A stretch of 64,000 nucleotides of DNA from NCBI RefSeq assembly GCF_022637415.1, contig NZ_CP093340.1:310001-374000 (forward strand). The letters run 5' to 3'. The position numbers and the translations under genes were made by a program. Below the pieces are notes generated by a model, which ran no database searches, was not told where the DNA came from, and saw nothing but the letters and a program-made list of their open reading frames with translations. This document shows, one piece after another, positions 1-8,059 of the stretch. The stretch comes from Luteimonas sp. S4-F44. GTDB taxonomy: Bacteria; Pseudomonadota; Gammaproteobacteria; Xanthomonadales; Xanthomonadaceae. Positions within the stretch are counted from its first letter, which is position 1. Each line of letters begins with the position of its first letter.

Positions 1-1744
1 CGGTGATCTCTGCTGCGCGCTGCCGTAGGCGATCGAAGTCGAACACCATGAAGCGGCCGGTGAAGCGCGGATCGTTGTGGCCGCGGAAGGCGTCGAAGTA
101 GCGCGCCATGTCGTCGGCGTAGAAGATGCTGTCGTCGTAATCGCCAGGACTGCCGACGCCGCCCCAGGTGTCGCGTTGGGTGACCGCGGCCGCAGACCGG
201 TTGTTGACCTCGGTCAGCGACACGCCGAAGTCGAGGTTGGAGTAGTTCTGGAACTCGAAGCGGCCGCCCGCTTGGAACTGCTCGACCTCGGACTTGTTGT
301 AGCTGTTCTGGAAGACCGAGCCGGTGACCACGACATCCGACGGGTTGATCTGCGACACGCCCGGCGGCAGGCCGATGGTCAGGATCGGGAACTCGCCGCT
401 GTAGTCGACCAAGGTCGATGCGCGCTTGAGCGCGGCGGTGCCGAGCACGCCGGCCGAGCCATAGGGGCTGTCGGGGCGAGATTCGGCGGTGGAGTTGTGA
501 TAGTCGAAGCGCAGCTTCAGCGCATCGGTGGCGTCCCATTCGACGTTGAAGCCGGTGGATTCGAGGGTATTACGCGTCCCCAGTTCCATGCCGCCCATCG
601 CGATGTCCGCGTAGCGCGGGGTGCCGCCGTCGAATGAGACATTGTCCTCGCCGTAGTAAATCGGTGCGGCGATCGGGCCATCGGTCCATGCACTGTCGCC
701 GGGACCGTAGTTGAACCACACCGACAGTTCGTTGCGTTGCTGCTGCACCTTGTTCTCGGCGTAGGTGTAGTCGAGCGTGGTGCGCAGGTTGTCGAGCGGC
801 TGCCACTGGAACGTGGCCTGGCCGTTGGTGCGCTGGCGCTGCACGCCGTTGACGCTGTAACCGGTGTTCTGCGGCCGGGCGTAGATCGTGTCCGGACCAG
901 GCCGGTTGGTGATGCGGTCGTAGCCGGGCTCGCCCGGCAGCGGTAGGCGGTTCCAGGCGGCGGTGTCGTCGCCGCGCATCGTCGCCCAGCCGTCGGCCAC
1001 CGAGGCCTGGCTGTAGCCCGAGTCGCGTTCCTGGTAGCTGCCGCTCAACGCGATGCCGAAGCGGCCGTCGGCGGAAGTGTTGCTGAAGATGCCAGACAGC
1101 TCGCCGGTGAACTTGCTGCCCGGATAGGTGTCGGGCAGGTTGTCGACCGAGGTGTCATGCACGGCCTTGAGGCCGATGTTGGCATGGGCGCCCGGATTGT
1201 CGAGCGGGCGTGCGGTCTTGATGTTGATCGTCGCGCCGATGCCGCCGGTCGGGGTCGAGGCACGGCTGCTCTTGAACACTTCGATCTCCGACACCGCCTC
1301 GGACGCGAGGTTGGCGAAGTCGAAGGCGCGCGAGCTGGACGTGCCGCCGCCGCCCGGGCCGAGGTTGGAGGCCGGCATCTGGCGGCCGTTGAGCAGCACC
1401 AGGTTGAAGTCCGGACCGACGCCGCGGACGGTGACTTTCGAGCCCTCACCGCTGGCGGTGCGGTCGATCGACACGCCCGAGATGCGCTGCAGCGACTCGG
1501 CCAGGTTGGTGTCGGGGAACTTGCCGATGTCCTCGGCGACGATGCCGTCGACGATGCCCTGCGAGTCGCGCTTGAGGTTCATCGACGAGGTCAGGCTGCC
1601 GCGGATACCGGTCACGACGACAGCGTCGAGTTCGGTTGCATCGGACGGCGGGTCGGCGACCTGGGCAAGCGTCGGCGAGGCGAGGGCGAGCAATAGGGCG
1701 GACGTCAGCAGCCGCTGCTTCGGCGCGGCATGGAATGGCTTCAT
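1..1744 (-). CDS. TonB-dependent receptor, N-terminal part (C-terminus outside window)
   Basis: Outer-membrane active transporter driven by TonB-ExbBD. The frame is open from the ATG at 1744 to the left edge, so about 580 residues are visible and the distal barrel is missing. The N-terminus has a signal peptide ending in a TLAQ-like cleavage region. A TonB-box-like stretch (ELDAVVVTGIRGSL) follows, then a plug domain with FPDTNLAESLQRISGVSI, VTVRGVGPDFNLVLLNGR and SRASTPTGGIGATINIKT. The IRGSL signature is typical of the large carbohydrate-type receptors of Xanthomonadaceae and Caulobacter. The start is supported by a purine-rich leader (GGGAGGGGAAGATCC) directly upstream. A LacI-type operator overlaps the promoter. 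The neighbouring mannosidase and sugar catabolic genes suggest a mannose-containing glycan as substrate, which is inference. Confidence 0.93.
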   Translation of the reverse strand, partial: MKPFHAAPKQRLLTSALLLALASPTLAQVADPPSDATELDAVVVTGIRGSLTSSMNLKRDSQGIVDGIVAEDIGKFPDTNLAESLQRISGVSIDRTASGEGSKVTVRGVGPDFNLVLLNGRQMPASNLGPGGGGTSSSRAFDFANLASEAVSEIEVFKSSRASTPTGGIGATINIKTARPLDNPGAHANIGLKAVHDTSVDNLPDTYPGSKFTGELSGIFSNTSADGRFGIALSGSYQERDSGYSQASVADGWATMRGDDTAAWNRLPLPGEPGYDRITNRPGPDTIYARPQNTGYSVNGVQRQRTNGQATFQWQPLDNLRTTLDYTYAENKVQQQRNELSVWFNYGPGDSAWTDGPIAAPIYYGEDNVSFDGGTPRYADIAMGGMELGTRNTLESTGFNVEWDATDALKLRFDYHNSTAESRPDSPYGSAGVLGTAALKRASTLVDYSGEFPILTIGLPPGVSQINPSDVVVTGSVFQNSYNKSEVEQFQAGGRFEFQNYSNLDFGVSLTEVNNRSAAAVTQRDTWGGVGSPGDYDDSIFYADDMARYFDAFRGHNDPRFTGRFMVFDFDRLRQRAAEIT

Positions 1745-1831
1745 GGATCTTCCCCTCCCAAGGGATCTCACGAAAGTCGATCGAATTGTGGGCAGCGCAC
1801 CGCGCGTGGAACACGCCGTGGGCCAGGGCGC

Positions 1832-1861
1832 ATTAGGAAGGGAGACTGACAGCGTTGTCAA
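1832..1861 (-). promoter_or_regulatory. Promoter with overlapping LacI-type operator for the first TonB receptor
   Basis: On the minus strand TTGACA (1856-1861) is followed after 18 bases by CCTAAT (1832-1837). The near-perfect palindrome TGACAGCGTTGTCA at 1847-1860 overlaps the -35 box. It is the exact reverse complement of the site at 12131-12144 and matches the perfect palindrome at 5666-5679 except at the centre. Operators with a central CG of this shape are typical of LacI-family sugar repressors. Blocking the -35 box implies repression. The flavoprotein gene at 1966 is divergent and could share the control. Confidence 0.8.
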
Positions 1862-1965
1862 CGGGGGCCGCGCGCCCTGCATGGGGACCGCCCGCAGCGG
1901 CGGTGGCGCTCACCGGCGGTGCACGCCACCCTCGTCAGTCTCGACCGCCCATCCGGAGCGTGCAG

Positions 1966-2874
1966 ATGATCCAAGACATCGATGTCGCGGTGGTGGGCGG
2001 CGGGCCGGCGGGCTTGACTGCGGCGACCTATCTGCGGCGTTTCCTGCGCAGTGTGGTCGTCATCGATGGCGGCCGCAGCCGGGCGCGCTACATTCCCGAG
2101 AGCCACAACTGCCCCGGCTTTCCACAAGGCGTGTCCGGCACCGGGCTGTTGCGTCGCATGCGCGAACAGGCCCAGGCGTTCGCGGTCGAGATCACCACCG
2201 GTTGTGTGGACACGATCGTCCGCGAGGGCGAGGCCTTCGTCGTCGCCGCGGCCGGAAGGCGCTGGCGTGCGCGCAAGGTGATCCTGGCGACCGGCCTGGC
2301 CGACCGATTGCCCGAGGTGCCTTGGGCGGAAGCCGCGATCGCCTGCGGCGCGTTGCGCCTGTGCGCGATCTGCGATGCCTACGAGGCCAGCGACCAGGCG
2401 ATCGCGGTCTACGGCCCCGGGGCTGCGATCGGCGGCCATGCCGCGTTCCTGCGCAGCTATTCGGCACGCATCGCACTGCTGCCCACCGACGCGGACCTGG
2501 CGCACGCGGCCGTTGCCCAGGCGCAGGCGCTCGGCGCGACTTTGTTGCCGCCCGGCGGAACGCTCGAATTCGATGGCGAGCACTGCCACTACTGCACGCC
2601 CGATGGGGGTGTGCACCGTTTCGACACTGTCTATCCGTACCTGGGCTACGAGGGCGGGCCGTCGTTGCCGACCGGGCTGCGCCTGGACAGCGACGACAGT
2701 GGCGCGCTGGAGGTTGATGCGCATCAGCAGACTCGGGTGCCCGGGCTCTATGCGGTCGGCGATGTGGTCAGCGGTCTCAACCAGATCTCGGTCGCGGTCG
2801 GCCACGCGGCGATCGCGGCCACGCATGCACACAACACGCTGCCGTTCGTGCCGCGCGCGCCCGCGCCCGGGTAG
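1966..2874 (+). CDS. Thioredoxin-reductase-like FAD/NAD(P)-dependent oxidoreductase
   Basis: Predicted 302-residue soluble flavoprotein of the class II pyridine nucleotide-disulfide oxidoreductase family. An FAD-binding GGGPAGLTAA motif lies near residues 11-20. A CAIC (CxxC) redox motif sits in the position of the TrxB CATC motif, followed by a glycine-rich NAD(P) segment (VYGPGAAIGGHA). A second FAD motif near the end reads GLYAVGDVV. I chose the ATG at 1966, preceded by CGGAG, because the fold begins immediately there; the upstream in-frame extension is low-complexity. It is divergent from the first TonB receptor across an operator. The redox partner is not evident. It may not be the main thioredoxin reductase. 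Confidence 0.88.
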   Translation: MIQDIDVAVVGGGPAGLTAATYLRRFLRSVVVIDGGRSRARYIPESHNCPGFPQGVSGTGLLRRMREQAQAFAVEITTGCVDTIVREGEAFVVAAAGRRWRARKVILATGLADRLPEVPWAEAAIACGALRLCAICDAYEASDQAIAVYGPGAAIGGHAAFLRSYSARIALLPTDADLAHAAVAQAQALGATLLPPGGTLEFDGEHCHYCTPDGGVHRFDTVYPYLGYEGGPSLPTGLRLDSDDSGALEVDAHQQTRVPGLYAVGDVVSGLNQISVAVGHAAIAATHAHNTLPFVPRAPAPG

Positions 2875-2928
2875 CCCGAGCGCGGGAACGCGTATTTCCG
2901 ATGTGGCCGGCGAGGCCGCCTGCCCGGG

Positions 2929-5592
2929 TTAGAACTGATAGCGCACGCGCAGGCCGTAGGCGCGCGCATCGTTGAGGAAGCGGATGTTGAGCCGCGAGCC
3001 CACGATCGCCTTCTGCGACACGTCGTTGTCGAGCAGGTTGCTGCCGTAGAGCTCGTAGCGCCAGCGCCCGTCGAGTGAGGTGAGGCCAATGCCAGCGTTG
3101 AGCGTGACTTCGCCGCGCTGGCGATCGGGGAATCCGGCCTCGGCCGCGGTTTCCTGCCGCACGAAGTCACCGGCCTGACCCACGTACACCACGTCGCGGT
3201 TGTTGTACTGAGTCAGGTAGTAAGCCGAGCGGTAGGACGCCAGCAACTGCCAGTCGAGCGAGCCGAAAGACAGTTCAGCCATCTGCTGCAGGCGAATGTT
3301 GCCGGTGAAGCGCGAGGCGAGCGGCAGCTCGTTGCCGGTCAGATCGATCAGCGACGTCACACCGCCGGCGCCGTAGTTCTGGCTTCGGGCGTCGCCGACG
3401 GTGCCTTCCTTGATCTCGCTGTCGAGCGCCAGCGCGTTGATGTGCAGCATGAACCCTGCGCCGAAGCGCGTCACGCTTTCGGCCTCGATGCCGTAGATCG
3501 CCGAGCGGCCGATGTTGCGGTTGACCAGCGAGTAGCCGGCCGGTTCGCCATCGTTGTTGAGCGAGATCACCGTCAGGTCCTGGAACACCTGGTCGGTGTA
3601 GTCGTAGTAGAACGCGCTGACGTTGAAGTTGCCCGGGCGCCCGAACCAGCGGTGGCTCATCTTGCTGCCGATCTCGTAGGCCTTGATCGACTCGGGGCTG
3701 AAAGTCTCCGGGATTACGTTGACGTCGAAGGTGTCGTTGAAACCGCCGGACTTGTGGCCGGTGGACACCGTGGCGTACAGCATGTGGTCGTCGGTCAGGT
3801 CGAACTCCACGCCGGCGCGCCAGTCGTTGAACTGGAAGCGGCTTTCGCCGAACTGCTGCGAGGGGATCGAGTTGACCTGCACCCAGGACTGGTACGGGCA
3901 GTCGATGGTGTCGCCGCCGATATCGGGACGATCGACGCAACCGAAGTCGCCGCCGTTCGCCACGCCGCCGATCTGTTCGGCGATGGTGTCGCGCTGGCCG
4001 TGCTGCAGGATGCCCTGCAGCAGGAAGCGCGCCATGTCCGCCTGGGACGTCAGCCCGGTCACGTCGAAATTCGGTCGCTTCATAAAGGCGGGGGCGAAGC
4101 CCTCGGTGCCCAGCCGCGTGGCGAAGTCGCCGCCCACGCCCGGCAGACCCAGCGCCCAGTTGCCGCCGATGCCATAACGCGACTTGGCCTCGCGGGTGCG
4201 GCGCACGCCGGCCTTCAGGCGGGTGCGGTCGTTGACTTCGAACGTGCCATCGGCGAACAGCGCGGTCGAGCGCCCGTTGACGCGCGGCATCGTGAACTCG
4301 GTGCCCGAGAACCAGGTGCCCTTGTCGGTCAGCGACAGGTAGCCGACCTGCTGGTTCTCGTTGAAGTGGAACGCGCCGCCGGTCCACTGGAAGCGGCCGT
4401 CGCCCGACGAAGACAGGCGCAGCTCATGGGTCGTCGACTGCGACAGCGTCTCCCAGTACTGGGTCGAGAAATTGTCGTAGTCGACGCCACCCGGATTGTC
4501 CGGTCCGCGCGGGCTGACGTCGCGGCCCGGCCACAGGATGCCTTCACTGGCGGCGTTGGTCTGGCGGTAGTCGACGTCGCGATAGCTGGTGTTGTACTCG
4601 GCAACGATCGGGCCGAAGTCGTAGCTCACATTGGCCATCGCGCCCCAGTTGGTGCTGTCGAGCGTGCCCTGCGGGCCGCGATAGACCACGTTGCGCAGGT
4701 CGAGATCGTCGGGCGAGAGGCCGGGGCTGTTGGGGCAGGTGTCGGGGTCGGCGCTGCCGCAGGCCGCGGTCCAGATGTTGGCGCCCGGATAGCCGGTGCC
4801 GCCTTCCTTGCCCATGTCGGCCATCGCGAAGACGCTGAGCTTGTCGTCGGGCTGGTAGAGGAACGACACGCGGCCGCCCTTCTCGTTCTGAATGCCGGCC
4901 GGGTCGAGGCGCGGGTCGCCGGCGTTGCGGAACGAGCTGTCCTTCTCGACCTTGTAGCCGGCAAAGCGCAACGCCGCCCAGCCGCCGAGCGGCAGATTGA
5001 GCGCGAACTCGCCGGCCTGATGGTCGCGGTTGCCGGCCTCGAGTTGCACGTAGCCGCCGAACGCCTCGAGATCCGGGCGCTTGGTGACGATGTTGAGCGA
5101 GCCGGCGAGCGCGTTGCGCCCACGCAGCGTGCCCTGCGGGCCCTTGTTGATCTCGACGCGTTCGATGTCGTAGAACATCCCGCCCAGGCCGCGCGGACGC
5201 GCGATGTAGGCGCCGTTGATGTGCGGCGCCGCGCCCGGATCGCCCAGCTCGGTGTTGTTGGCCGAGCCCACGCCGCGGATGAAGATCTCCAGGTTGCCTT
5301 CCTGGTTGGCCATGCTCAGGCCCGGCACCACCGCTTGGATGTTGCGCAGCTCGTTGTTGATGCCCAGGGCGCGGGCGTCGTCGCCGGAGATCGCCTGCGC
5401 GGTACCTGCGTACTTCTGCAGGTCTTGTTCGCGGCGTTCGACGGTGACGATCACCGAGTCGAGCGTCTTCGCCTCGTCCCGGTCGGTGGTCGTCGTCGCG
5501 GCGGTGGACTGGGCGGCGGCCGGCAGGGCGCCGAAGGCCAGCACGGTGGCGATGGCGCAGCACAGCGCGCGCCGCGGATGCGGTGTGTACAT
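2929..5592 (-). CDS. TonB-dependent receptor
   Basis: Full-length outer-membrane receptor of 887 residues. It has a signal peptide (cleavage after LPAAAQ), a TonB-box region (LDSVIVTVERREQDLQK), and a plug domain with IFIRGVGS and NKGPQGTLRGRNALAGSLNI. A long beta-barrel follows and ends in the aromatic YQF expected for BamA insertion. The in-frame ATG at 5613 lies upstream, but the ATG at 5592 sits directly after GGGAGGGG and is the better start. Its leader CCTTGGGAGGGGA is nearly identical to that of the first receptor. It is preceded by a perfect LacI-type operator. The plug resembles the Caulobacter/sphingomonad type more than the IRGSL type, so the two receptors probably take different ligands. 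Confidence 0.94.
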   Translation of the reverse strand: MYTPHPRRALCCAIATVLAFGALPAAAQSTAATTTTDRDEAKTLDSVIVTVERREQDLQKYAGTAQAISGDDARALGINNELRNIQAVVPGLSMANQEGNLEIFIRGVGSANNTELGDPGAAPHINGAYIARPRGLGGMFYDIERVEINKGPQGTLRGRNALAGSLNIVTKRPDLEAFGGYVQLEAGNRDHQAGEFALNLPLGGWAALRFAGYKVEKDSSFRNAGDPRLDPAGIQNEKGGRVSFLYQPDDKLSVFAMADMGKEGGTGYPGANIWTAACGSADPDTCPNSPGLSPDDLDLRNVVYRGPQGTLDSTNWGAMANVSYDFGPIVAEYNTSYRDVDYRQTNAASEGILWPGRDVSPRGPDNPGGVDYDNFSTQYWETLSQSTTHELRLSSSGDGRFQWTGGAFHFNENQQVGYLSLTDKGTWFSGTEFTMPRVNGRSTALFADGTFEVNDRTRLKAGVRRTREAKSRYGIGGNWALGLPGVGGDFATRLGTEGFAPAFMKRPNFDVTGLTSQADMARFLLQGILQHGQRDTIAEQIGGVANGGDFGCVDRPDIGGDTIDCPYQSWVQVNSIPSQQFGESRFQFNDWRAGVEFDLTDDHMLYATVSTGHKSGGFNDTFDVNVIPETFSPESIKAYEIGSKMSHRWFGRPGNFNVSAFYYDYTDQVFQDLTVISLNNDGEPAGYSLVNRNIGRSAIYGIEAESVTRFGAGFMLHINALALDSEIKEGTVGDARSQNYGAGGVTSLIDLTGNELPLASRFTGNIRLQQMAELSFGSLDWQLLASYRSAYYLTQYNNRDVVYVGQAGDFVRQETAAEAGFPDRQRGEVTLNAGIGLTSLDGRWRYELYGSNLLDNDVSQKAIVGSRLNIRFLNDARAYGLRVRYQF

Positions 5593-5651
5593 AGGGTCCC
5601 CTCCCAAGGGCATGTCGGCGCGTCGGGTATCGGGATGCGCTCGAGGGGCGC

Positions 5652-5680
5652 ATTTAGCGTGGCTTTGACAGCGCTGTCAA
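5652..5680 (-). promoter_or_regulatory. Promoter with perfect LacI-type operator for the second TonB receptor
   Basis: Minus-strand TTGACA (5675-5680), 17-base spacer, CTAAAT (5652-5657). The perfect 16-bp palindrome TTGACAGCGCTGTCAA (5665-5680) covers the -35 box. Downstream bases (TAAATGCGCCCC) resemble those after the -10 of the first receptor (TAATGCGCCC), so the two control regions look paralogous. Confidence 0.85.
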
Positions 5681-5789
5681 ATTGGCGCTGGCCGGGCGAG
5701 AGGCGGCTGCGTCGCGCTTGCGAAAACAGGCGGCCACGCGGCCGCACTGGTGTGCACTGCAGCATGCGTTCGCGCAGCGACGCGGCGTG

Positions 5790-7079
5790 CTAGCGCCGGC
5801 GCGTGTGCCCGCGCATCACCGCCAACACGTCGTGACAGGCGCCCATCGTGTGGTAATCGGTCTTGCCGGCCGGGCTCTTGAGGTCGTCGACCTTGTGGTT
5901 GCGACGGTCCAGGATGCGGTACCAGGCACCGTGCGCGTGATCGACGAAATGCGTCCAGGCGTAGGTCCACAGACGCAGGTAGTCGTCGCGGTAGCGCGCG
6001 TCGCCGGTGGCCTCGAACAGCCGCCAGGCTGCGGCGATCGCTTCGGCCTGGACCCAGAAGTACTTGTCGTCGTCGCACCAGAACATCGGGGCGGTCGCCA
6101 GGTCCGGCGGCGGTGCGCCGGGGGCGGGCGAGGCCTCGCGCAGCGCCTGCGGCGCGAAGCCGTAGACGATGCCGCCGTGCGCGGCATCCCAGCCATGGGC
6201 CAGGGCGGTGTCGTAGAGATGGCGCGCGGTCGGCAGCAGCCAGTCGGGCGCATCGGGGCCCAGGTGCGCGCGCAGCGACAGCAGCAGCTTGGCCCACTCG
6301 ACCTGGTGGCCCGGCTGGAAGCCCCAGGGACGGAACAGGTGCTTGGGGTCGTCGCGGTGATAGTCCCAGTCGACCGACCAGTCCGCGTGCCAATGCTCCC
6401 AAACCAGACCACCCGACAACGCGGCCTGGCGCCGGGTCATGTGGTCGGCCAGCATCAAAGCGCGCGCCAGGTAGCGGCCGTCGCCCCCGGCCTCGTGCGC
6501 GGCGATCAGCGCCTCGCACAGATGCATGTTGGCGTTCTGGCCGCGATAGGGCGTGTACCGCCACTGTGCGTCGGCCTCGTCGCGGTACAGCCCGTACGCC
6601 GGGTCCCAGGCGTGCTGCTCGAGCAGGTCCCAGGTCTCGTCCATCTCGGCTGCGGTGTCGAGCCCGGCCTTGCGTGCGCTCGCCTGCGCCAGCAGCACGA
6701 AGGCCAGCCCATAGCTGTGATGGGTGCGGTCTTCGGGCGCGCCGTCGCGCAGGGTCCAGGCATAGCCACCGCTCGCCGGATCGCGATGGGCCTCGCGCAG
6801 GAAGCGCAGGCCGTGCAGGGTTGCGGCGCGGTCGCGGTCGGCATCGGGTCCGTCCGTGAACTCGACGGCGGCCATCGCGAAGTCGTAGACGAAGCGGGTG
6901 CTGCTGACCAGGTGCCGGTGGCTGCGGTCGTAGACCGTGCCGTCGTCGCGGAAGTAATGGAAGAAGCCACCGGCCGGGTCGAGCGCGCGCGGACGGTAGA
7001 ACGCCATCGTATCGGCGATGTGCGCACGCAGCGTCTGGGGCGAGGTGAAGTCGGGAACAGGCGTTGCAGGCAACATCAT
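5790..7079 (-). CDS. AGE-family sugar epimerase/isomerase, probable mannose isomerase
   Basis: Predicted 429-residue cytosolic (alpha/alpha)6-barrel enzyme of the N-acylglucosamine 2-epimerase superfamily, which includes mannose isomerases, YihS and cellobiose 2-epimerases. Family signatures are present: STRFVYDFA, HHSYGLAFVLLA, GQNANMHLCEA, FQPGHQVEWAKLLL, KYFWVQAEA and KTDYHTMGACHD, with the histidines expected at the active site. The start ATG overlaps the stop of the kinase gene (ATGA), so the two are translationally coupled. The transporter and fructokinase upstream and the GH92 mannosidase nearby favour mannose to fructose isomerisation. Cellobiose 2-epimerase is a less likely alternative. 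It is the last gene of the operon. Confidence 0.88.
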   Translation of the reverse strand: MMLPATPVPDFTSPQTLRAHIADTMAFYRPRALDPAGGFFHYFRDDGTVYDRSHRHLVSSTRFVYDFAMAAVEFTDGPDADRDRAATLHGLRFLREAHRDPASGGYAWTLRDGAPEDRTHHSYGLAFVLLAQASARKAGLDTAAEMDETWDLLEQHAWDPAYGLYRDEADAQWRYTPYRGQNANMHLCEALIAAHEAGGDGRYLARALMLADHMTRRQAALSGGLVWEHWHADWSVDWDYHRDDPKHLFRPWGFQPGHQVEWAKLLLSLRAHLGPDAPDWLLPTARHLYDTALAHGWDAAHGGIVYGFAPQALREASPAPGAPPPDLATAPMFWCDDDKYFWVQAEAIAAAWRLFEATGDARYRDDYLRLWTYAWTHFVDHAHGAWYRILDRRNHKVDDLKSPAGKTDYHTMGACHDVLAVMRGHTRRR

Positions 7080-8059
7080 TGCGCAGTCTCGAGCAGGCGG
7101 TCGACGGCGTCGCGCGCGGGCATCGCGTCGAAGGCGCCGTGGCGGGTGGTGGCCAGCGCGCCGGCAGCCGCGGCGTGCGCCAGCAGATCGGCGCGCAGCG
7201 CGGGGGTGTCGAAGGCGGTGCCCAGGGCGCGGGCATCGACCGCGCGGTCGGCCAGTCGCCACAGCAGTCCGGCGACGAAGGCATCGCCGGCAGCGGTCGT
7301 GTCGACCGTGCAGACCGTGAACGTCGGTGCCGTGCCGGCGCTCGTGCGCGTCCACCAGCGGATCGGTGCGGCGCCGTCGGTGACGACGAGCACGTGGGCC
7401 GTCTCCAAAATGCGCGCAACGGCTGCGGCCGGGTCGCCGTCGCCGGCAAGGAATGTCAGTTCCTCCGCACTGAGCTTGACCAGATCGGCCTGTGCGAGCG
7501 CGCGCCACAGCGTGGGCGTCGGATCGGTTCCGGCCGGCCACAGCGCCGGACGCAGATTGAGATCGAAGCTCACCAGCGCGCCCTCGCGGGCGGCGCGTGC
7601 CATGCCGTGCAAGGTGGCCTGGGCGATGGCCGGCTCGGTCAGGCTGTTGGAGCAGGCGTGCAGCGCGGCCACGTCGGTGAAGGCGGCCTCGGCGAAATCG
7701 TGTTCGGTGAACAACAGGTCCGCCGCCGGCGGGCGGTAGAAGCTGAAGCTGCGCTCGCCGTCGTCGGCGAGCGAGACGAAGGCCAGCGCCGTCGGCGCGG
7801 CGTCCGTGCGTCGCACCTGCGACGTGTCGACACCGTGCCGCCGCAGCGCCGCGTCCAGGGTGTCGCCGAACATGTCCTGCGCCAGCATGCCGACGAAGCG
7901 CGCGGTACCGCCGAGCGCGGCGATGCCGACCGCGACGTTCGCCGGCGCGCCGCCGGGCTGCTCGACGAACCGCCGCGCCTGGCCGGTGGTCGCCGGCTCG
8001 GCACGGAAATCGATCAACGCCTCGCCGAAGCAGGCGATGGTGCGTCGCGTCTGAGCCAT
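7076..8059 (-). CDS. PfkB-family carbohydrate kinase, probable fructokinase
   Basis: Predicted 327-residue ribokinase-like sugar kinase that phosphorylates its sugar with ATP in the cytosol. The N-terminal PfkB signature reads GGAPANVAVGIAALGG (about residues 36-51). The C-terminal signature DTTAAGDAFVAGLL carries the catalytic aspartate and anion hole. The N-terminus (CFGEALIDF) is typical of bacterial fructokinases. The start ATG overlaps the transporter stop (TGATG), and its own stop overlaps the isomerase start. The context implies fructose from mannose isomerisation as substrate, giving fructose 6-phosphate. Confidence 0.9.
   Translation of the reverse strand: MAQTRRTIACFGEALIDFRAEPATTGQARRFVEQPGGAPANVAVGIAALGGTARFVGMLAQDMFGDTLDAALRRHGVDTSQVRRTDAAPTALAFVSLADDGERSFSFYRPPAADLLFTEHDFAEAAFTDVAALHACSNSLTEPAIAQATLHGMARAAREGALVSFDLNLRPALWPAGTDPTPTLWRALAQADLVKLSAEELTFLAGDGDPAAAVARILETAHVLVVTDGAAPIRWWTRTSAGTAPTFTVCTVDTTAAGDAFVAGLLWRLADRAVDARALGTAFDTPALRADLLAHAAAAGALATTRHGAFDAMPARDAVDRLLETAQ

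Noticed and set aside
1446..1814. 122-codon minus-strand frame over the start of the first TonB receptor
   Set aside because: The receptor frame, open to the window edge, has the signal peptide and plug motifs; this frame is offset and has none.
3442..5793. Very long plus-strand open frame opposite the second TonB receptor, and similar long frames at 5682-7739, 25357-27189, 28592-30466 and 43152-45686
   Set aside because: High GC keeps antisense frames open. Their peptides are Arg/Ala/Val/Gly-rich without motifs, while the opposite strand encodes recognisable families.
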